Shown here one piece after another: positions 58,407 through 64,000 of a stretch of 64,000 nt of DNA (positions within the stretch are counted from its first letter, which is position 1; the number at the start of each line of letters is the position of its first letter). The stretch comes from Eublepharis macularius. Taxonomy: Eukaryota > Chordata > Lepidosauria > Squamata > Eublepharidae. The notes under the pieces are model-generated. The model was not told the DNA's origin and made no database searches. It saw nothing but the letters and a program-made list of their open reading frames with translations. Position numbers and translations under genes: made by a program. The stretch spans positions 172,151,681 through 172,215,680 of the forward strand of contig NC_072793.1 in NCBI RefSeq assembly GCF_028583425.1, written 5' to 3'.

Positions 58407-59435
58407 AGAAAAATTGCATTCGTTTTTCCAGCAGCTTAAGGGTATAATATGCCCAACTCTCAAGTGGTCTTGCCATGTGGGTGCTTCTATCCACGAACTG
58501 GTACCACTGAGACTGAGATAAGCTTTTCTGGAAAATTTGGAGAAACATCTCTTTCAAATAGGGGGTGGGGGATCTTCATAAAACACCCCCCAAACATTAC
58601 ACATTACTCCGCTTGCACTCACTATTTACAGGATCAGCTTTAAGTCAGGCTTGGACCCGTGTGATTGGAAATCTGCTTCTCCACCCTGATGCTACGTAAA
58701 CGATTCTCTCGTGGACACCAACCTCACACTCTTACTGAAAAGGGCAGCCAAGGCCAGGCAGCAAGGAGCAGGTGAGTCTGTCCCGGCTAGCAACAACCTC
58801 GCTTGGGCCAGCAAAGACACCGAAGAGCAAGGAGGCTGGCCTCCCCAACTCAGCCACTGCCAGTGGGGCAAGGCACAGGCCTTCCAAGCCAGCCCTGCTC
58901 ACATCTGGCTGCACAGAGGACAAGCTGGGCGAAACCACCCATGGCAGAGAAGCCCCTGCAGCTGGCCTTTTGTCCCCCCCAAACTCTCTCCTTTCCCCAC
59001 ACTTCAGCACGGTGCCCCTTTTTTGGCTCTTGGCTTACTGTACATCACACTGTAAGGTACACGCTCTGCAAAGCCCCCTCACTCTCCTCCCTGGGGCACC
59101 AACACACACTGTTTGCAGAAATCCTCACTTTAAAGGCTGTGAAGGCACCCCCGGCTGACAAAAACTGGCTGTGAGTCTACGAATAACCCACAGACCACTT
59201 CCTCCCAGCCAGGATTTTATGGCCACAGAAGATTCCATGGCAAGGCAGCACCCGGGCCTTCCAACAGACCTTTGCAAAGGAAGTCAAGGCGACAGAAGCA
59301 GGGCAGCCACAGATGCTCAAGGCTCTCAGCGCCGAGCGAGAACTTTTGTAGTTTCGTATTGTCTATTCCTGTTTCTGCTCTGAGTCCACGTGTCTCCTTT
59401 TGCACCACCTGGCGTATGCCTTCCAGGAGGAGTTA
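58407..59435. other. Intron of the minus-strand ZNF; nothing assigned
   Basis: It is rich in CAGGC-type and proline/alanine-coding text between 58730 and 59180. No domain-bearing frame is seen. A KRAB-ZNF start exon (of the MQPAQ kind) was looked for on the minus strand and not found. Confidence 0.4.
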
Positions 59436-59945
59436 TAAATCACAGAAGCATAGGACTGGAAGGGACCTCTGGGGTCATCTAGTCCAACCCCCTGCACAAC
59501 GAAGGAAATTCACAACTACCCCTCACAACTTCCCCACTGCCCCCTGCTCCATGCCCCAAAGATGGCAAAACTCCTTGAGGATCCCTAACCAAACTGGCCT
59601 GGGGAAAATTGCTACCTGACCCCAAGGTGGTGATCGGCATTACTCTGGGCATGTAAAAAGGGCCACAAGAACTAAGCACTGATGGAACTCTTCTTGCCCT
59701 CCCCCTCCCCGGATCTGCCTAGGTTCACAGAATCACCATTGCTGTCAGATGGCCATCAACTCGGCTTTAAAACCTCTGAAGAAGGAAAGCCACCATCTCC
59801 CAAGAACGCCTGTTCCACTGGGGGACCGCTTTAACAGTCAGGAAGTTCTTCCTAATGTTTAGCCGAATTTTTTTTTATTTACTCTCAAGCCAGTGACTCT
59901 GGGGGCTGTCATTCAGGTAACAGAGCCCTTTTTCTACACCCAGGG
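59436..59945 (-). mobile_element. CR1 3' UTR, antisense
   Basis: From the left: CATAGGACTGGAAGGGACC, TCATCTAGTCCAACCCCCTGC, then CTGTCAGATGGCCATCAACTC, TTCCACTGGGGGACCGC and AGTCAGGAAGTTCTTCCTAATGTTTAGCC. This is the complement of the well-known CR1 3' region. It is truncated at about 59945. Confidence 0.8.
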
Positions 59946-60658
59946 GGTTTCATGCCCATCAAATAAGGTTTCTGCAGGGTGGATAAAAATCAATGATTTC
60001 TTTTAAAAAATCAAAAAATCAGATTTTTTGATTTAAATCGGATTTTTTAAATTTAAATCGGATTTTTTAAAATAAAATGCTTTTTGAGGAAAATATATTA
60101 CCATCCAAAGGTTATTCCATCATGAAATAAAGATTAGTTTTTAATTATGTAGAATAAGGCTGTATATGTTTGATTTTTTTGGTAAATAAATTTCATTAAT
60201 CCATTCAAAATGTCATGCTCTTCCAGAGGTTTTTGTAAGATTATTGGGCAGTTTCTCTGCCTACAAGATATTATCACAGATGCTTGGTTTTGCAGTTCTC
60301 AAAACTGAATTTGTGTCAGCTCAGCAGAGATCACATGCCTCTTCTTCACAGCAAAAATGTTATAACATGAACAGAGTTGAGAAAAAGACCTTAATCCTAT
60401 TGTTCTACAAACCTATGAAGACAGAATCAACCCCTCCAGTGCTAAGTTTCAAGAAGTTCAGTGAATAGAAACAATATTTTTCTGATTGTTTGGAGTGGGA
60501 TAGATCTGCACAAGAAGAAACTAAGTGTGAGGAGGGAGGGGCAAGCAGTACAAAATGAAAGTGAAACTTTTTGAGCACAATACTGCACAAGTCTTTGGAT
60601 CTTTTGTGTGTATGACCTGAGGTTTATCACATTCTTTCCTTGGAGGAAAAAACCTGTA

Positions 60659-61601
60659 ATGGCAGCAGGCCGTAAAAGAGACCCAGTTTGGGAATACTTT
60701 AATGAAGTTCCTTTACCTATCGGTAAGGCAGGCATGCGTGCAAAATGCAAACGCTGCAACAAAGAAATGCAAGGCCTGGTGGCCCGAATGAGGCAACATC
60801 ATGAGAAGTGCTGTGATGAAGATGACCAAAGAAACACATTTGAACAGGCAGGCTCTTCAGGTTGGTGAACATTTTTATTGAATCATATTTCTAAAGACTG
60901 CCTTGAACTGTCATGTTTGAGCAAAATTATATTTCTTATTATTACTGCATGTTACTGTCATTTGGTACAGTTATGAAGAAAAGCAAATATTCCTTTTGGG
61001 GCAGTGCTGTACAATAAGTAGATGCAGAGAAGTTAGCCATGTTAGTCTGTGGTAGCAGAATCAAAAAGAGTCCAGTAGCACCTTTAAGACTAACCAATTT
61101 TATTTTAGCATAAGCTTTCGAGAATCAAGTTCTCTATAAGTAGAAATTGTATAAACAATAAAATAACAGCATTGACTTTTTTGTTTAGGGGAATTCATCG
61201 TCCACATTAAGGATTCTGGAAACTATCCACCTTCAAGATCACCATCCTCCTGTTCTACAGTTTCAGAGTTATCCATCCCGGATAGTGCTTCATTTGCATC
61301 ATCATCAGACACCCACAGTATATCACCTAAAAGAAAGAAAAAACCCTTCCCTCCTGGAACCACCATAGATAAGTTTGTGATAAAAACGAGCAGATTAGAA
61401 AAAGAGTTAATTGATGAAAAAATTGCCCAGTTTGTTTATGCAACGAACTCTTCTTTCCGTCTGACTGAGAACCCACATTTCATTAATATGGTTCAGTCAC
61501 TGAGACCAGGATACAGTCCACCCTGCAGAGCAGATGTTGCAGGGAAACTGCTGGATAAAGTGTATGACAGAGAAATGGAGCAATGTGCAACAGCTCTGGA
61601 G
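60659..61601 (+). CDS. hAT transposase N-terminus (BED finger), truncated
   Basis: Exon 1 (60659-60860) encodes MAAGRKRDPVWEYFNEV and a BED zinc finger C-x2-C-x14-H...C (AKCKRCNKEMQG...RMRQHHEKC). The donor is TCAG|GTTGGT and the acceptor TTTTGTTTAG; exon 2 starts at 61189 in matching phase. Exon 2 encodes a serine-rich linker, SPKRKKK (possible nuclear signal), IDKFVIKTSRLEKE and FVYATNSSFRLTENPHFINM, the start of the hAT RNase H-like region. Both exons are free of stops for 205 codons, then the frame runs into another repeat at 61602. The catalytic residues are absent, so no transposition function is left; a domesticated DNA-binding role is unsupported. Confidence 0.7.
61024..61136 (-). repeat. 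Repeat 'R' copy in the hAT intron
   Basis: It contains GTTAGCCATGTTAGTCTGTGG, AGTCCAGTAGCACCTTTAAG and AGCATAAGCTTTCGAGAATC, nearly identical to the copy at 2078-2176, so the insertion is fairly young. Confidence 0.7.
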
Positions 61602-61920
61602 CAGGGGTGGGCAAATTGCGGCCCGCGGGCCACATGCGGCCCGCTACAGAGTTTTTTGCGGCCCGCCAAGACAGTCTATAGACTCTATGCCAATCACAAG
61701 CCGGAGCGCACCAGAGGTCGCTCTGCTGGGAATCCTCCCTCCTTCCCACTCGAGCCCCAGCCAGCTCCATTGTCCTGCGTGCAAAGGCGTGGTGCTGTGC
61801 CCCCTCACAACAGCGCGAGGCGAATGGCGTGCGTGAGTAAAGGTGGGCCAACGCACAGGGCCCGCAGCCTCCCCATGCAGGTGGCGGGCAGAGCTCAGTT
61901 TATTTTTTGTGCTCAGTGAA
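61602..61920 (+). mobile_element. Left end of another hAT-type element
   Basis: It starts CAGGGGTGGGCAAATTGCGGCCCGCGGGCC, a widespread hAT terminus, immediately after the transposase frame breaks. The following GC-rich text has no coding domain, and no right terminus (TTTGCCCACCCCTG) was found. The octamer CTCTGGAG precedes it. The extent to the right is a guess. Confidence 0.55.
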
Positions 61921-62269
61921 AGCCCTAACTCTTGATTATATTGTATTTCACTTGCACTCTACCTTGGATACCAGTTAGAAAGGTGGACTATTAATAAACA
62001 ATAATCATAATAATCGCAATAACCAAGCAGTGGAACTCAGCACCAACTGTAGACGCAGAGCTGACTCTGGGCAGAGATCTCAGCAGAGTGCATTACAGGG
62101 GAGCGACCACACGGGCGGAGTCAAGGCAGGGGGCCATCTTGTGGGACAGACTGAGTTGGAAGGAGGCATTTTTTGCCCAAATGCCTGAACTTGCCTCTCT
62201 AGCAGCAACGATACCTCCCTTGGGCTCTTAAACGAGTTTGCGACGGTCATGTCGGAGTTCTTCGGGAGG

Positions 62270-63180
62270 GTGAAGCTCTTTGGACTCAGAGGAAGGGAAA
62301 GCGTGAGCTGAAAAGCCTTGCAGCTGGAGGAGCCCAATGCGGCCAAAGGCCTCTTCGCCCGCGGGCACAAAGAGCTCCTCTGGCTCTAAGCCGGCAGGGC
62401 GAGCGCGGCCACCTTCGGGGCCCTGAGATCGACGGAGCCTCCGGGTCAGCGCCGCGGTCCGTCCAGCCGCTCAGAGTAACATCGACCCCCCCCAGGCGGG
62501 CTGCAGGGAGGGGGCAACACAGGCAGGCGCCCCCGCAGCCCTCCCGCCCGGGAAGCCGCCCTGCTCTGCGCTCCTCCCTCCAGCCCTTCTCGCTTCCTCC
62601 CATTCACACGTGTCTTTTCTCTCCCCGCCCGAGATCCCTCCGTGCAGCCCGAAACTCACCTCCCCTGCAGACGCGCAAACGCCAAAGCCTCCCTCCGGCC
62701 AAGGGAAGGGGCGCAGAGGAGGAGGAGGAGAGGCCCCGCCGAACTCCATGGCGCCCCACTCGCCTTCTCCTTCTCTCTCTAAGAAATAATGTCTCCTCGC
62801 TGGGGCTCGCCGAGCCTTCTGGGAATTGCAGTTCTCTGAGACTCCCGGACCCCCCCCCCCCCCGCCTGGATTTGGGAATTTAGGGGAGGAGGTTTCTTGG
62901 CTCTTCTGTGCAGCTTCACCAGGAGGCCCCTGCAGGAGAGATCTCGGAGAGAGACGGGCGGCGACGGGTCGGAAACCACTCCAGATCTCCCGGGTCCGTC
63001 TGTGGCACTCCTGCCAGGAACTGCGCTTTTCTAACATGGACGCCTGAAGGGGGCTGAGAGAGTCTATAAAGTCCTAGGGGGGTGGTGTATTACGTGGGAA
63101 AGTCATTTCCTGTCCTGGCCCCTTGCTGGAGCCGTTTGAATATCCTGGGCTGCTGCTTGAACGGCTGCGAGGAATCCGGT
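62270..63180. promoter_or_regulatory. CpG island, probable bidirectional promoter
   Basis: CpG density is much higher than in flanking DNA (for example GCCCGCGGGC, GGCGAGCGCGGCC, CAGCGCCGCGGTCCG). Candidate first exons with good donors lie on both sides: a minus-strand exon ending at 62660 and a plus-strand exon ending at 63178. This suggests divergent transcription of two KRAB-ZNF genes. No TATA box was seen, which is usual for such islands. Confidence 0.65.
62660..62830 (-). CDS. Candidate first exon of the minus-strand KRAB-ZNF
   Basis: Minus-strand text runs from the CpG island to a strong donor GCAGGGGAG|GTGAGTTTC (exon edge 62660). An ATG at about 62749 opens a short frame starting MEFGGASPPPPLRPF that reaches the donor in phase 0, the phase needed by the KRAB-A exon at 57525. 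It may equally be a noncoding exon with a start exon I missed. The 5' edge is approximate. Confidence 0.35.
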
Positions 63181-64000
63181 GAGCTCAGAAGGGCTGCGGG
63201 GGATATTGGGGGAGGGGGTTCCCATGCAAGAACAAAGCAGAGAGAAATGGGGGGGGCGAGGGAGAGCTCCCCCCCTACGGGGGGGGCTCTCCCCTTCTTG
63301 GGGGTTTAGAGCAGAGGGGGGGCGATGGGTCAGGGTTGAGAAGTATCGGGAAGTGCAGCAGACTTGTGGGGGGAGGAGAGCCCCCAACTCCTCCAGCCAC
63401 CCTCTGCTTCTTTGTCGCCTGGGCTTCTCCGGGTTAATGCTCCCCCCCCCGCCCGCCCCTTTCCACATCAGGCCAGAAAACAGGTGGTGGCTGGAGATCT
63501 GGAACTGCAGCTGAGCTCCCGGCTACGGAGAAAAGAGCAGCTTCGGAGGGCGTATTCTATGGCGTTGTACACCGCTTAGGTACCTCCCCAAATCCTTCCT
63601 ATGTTGCATCCTCAAATCTCCAGGAAGCTCCCAAATCAGAGTTGTCCACCGTGTCCTTTGCTCTTTGATCATGAAGGGGGGGGGGTCAGAGGACATCCTG
63701 CCCCCCTCTCTAGTGCTGTTGCATTTCCCCCTCCCTTTTATTTTTTGGAAATCCTGGTCCATCTCCTGTGATTTCTGGGCTGCTTTTCTCTCCCACTGGG
63801 TGTGTAGATAGAAGATGTTTCCCTCCAGGTGAGCAGTAGATTATCAACCAAATTTACAGGAACTCTTCTAGATCAGCAATACTGGATAGAAGAGAAGAGA
63901 CAAGGCTCCTTTTTGGAACTTGTAGAAAAAGTCTGAATCTTAGAACTGTTTCATATGGATAAAATATGGGGGCAAAGACCCCAGGTGATGGAGTGGGCTG
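63040..64000 (+). repeat. KRAB-ZNF 5' region, copy C, running off the window
   Basis: It is collinear with copies A and B: GAGAGTCTATAAAGTCCTAG, the first-exon segment to 63178 (donor CCG|GTGAGCTC), the MITE-like block GGCGTATTCTATGGCGTTGTACACCGC, GATCAGCAATACTGGATAGAAGAGAAGAG, and GGTGATGGAGTGGGCTG at the edge. It implies another plus-strand KRAB-ZNF gene beyond 64000. Confidence 0.7.

Larger units (their letters stand above)
59975..61601 (+). mobile_element. hAT transposon, left part with open transposase exons
   Basis: It begins CAGGGTGGATAAAAATCAATGA followed by AT-rich iterations of ATTTAAATCGGATTTTTT, a known hAT terminus. It encodes a two-exon BED-finger transposase N-terminus. At 61602 the text switches to a different hAT terminus (CAGGGGTGGGCAAA), so the catalytic core and right end are missing. 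A repeat R copy lies in its intron. Confidence 0.7.

Noticed and set aside
62286-63047. Long minus- and plus-strand frames in the CpG island
   Set aside because: Composition explains their length. Only the short stretch to the donor at 62660 was kept, as a low-confidence first exon.

Overview
The window looks like nuclear DNA from a squamate reptile, quite possibly a gecko; that is inferred from the repeats and not proven. It holds tRNA-derived SINEs of the lizard 'Sauria/ACA' type, a 5S-rRNA-derived SINE, CR1, L1 and Tx1-like LINEs, a Penelope-like element, a Helitron relic and many hAT-type DNA transposons. Host exons carry spliceosomal signals. There is no sign of bacterial genes, operons, CRISPR or rRNA genes.

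Layout. 1-12.5 kb is repeats: small hAT MITEs, a GC-rich minisatellite, LINE 3' ends, a CR1 copy split by a 5S SINE, and a LINE fragment split by a tRNA SINE. 12.5-20.7 kb holds two same-strand GIMAP (AIG1-type GTPase) units, one open and one frameshifted, separated by a 2.5-kb foldback hAT element and a CpG-rich hAT element. 21-34.5 kb is a KRAB zinc-finger locus on the plus strand. It contains a dead KRAB-A relic, a tandemly duplicated 5' region, and an apparently complete gene (start exon, KRAB-A, KRAB-B, 19-finger exon). 34.5-42.5 kb is gene-poor, with SINEs, CR1 ends and possible LTR fossils. 42.5-52.8 kb is nested transposons: a minus-strand Helitron cut by a full-length L1 that has a perfect 15-bp target duplication, then a second truncated L1 that contains an antisense L1. 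53-63 kb is a minus-strand KRAB zinc-finger locus: finger exon, KRAB-A exon and a candidate first exon in a CpG island. Its introns and flanks hold a Tx1-like LINE, a CR1 3' end and a hAT transposon whose BED-finger transposase exons are open. From 63.0 kb a further KRAB-ZNF-type 5' region starts on the plus strand and leaves the window.

How the parts relate. The two KRAB-ZNF proteins would be nuclear DNA-binding repressors, a family known mainly for silencing transposons, and they sit among the element types such proteins usually target. Which elements they bind cannot be read from the sequence. The GIMAP units are unrelated GTPases, known from lymphocyte survival and membrane trafficking. 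I found no clearly new biological system. The most notable structures are stop codons copied together with the dead fingers at both zinc-finger genes, the Helitron/L1 and L1/L1 nests with readable chronology, the foldback hAT element, and a CpG island between two divergent KRAB-ZNF 5' ends.
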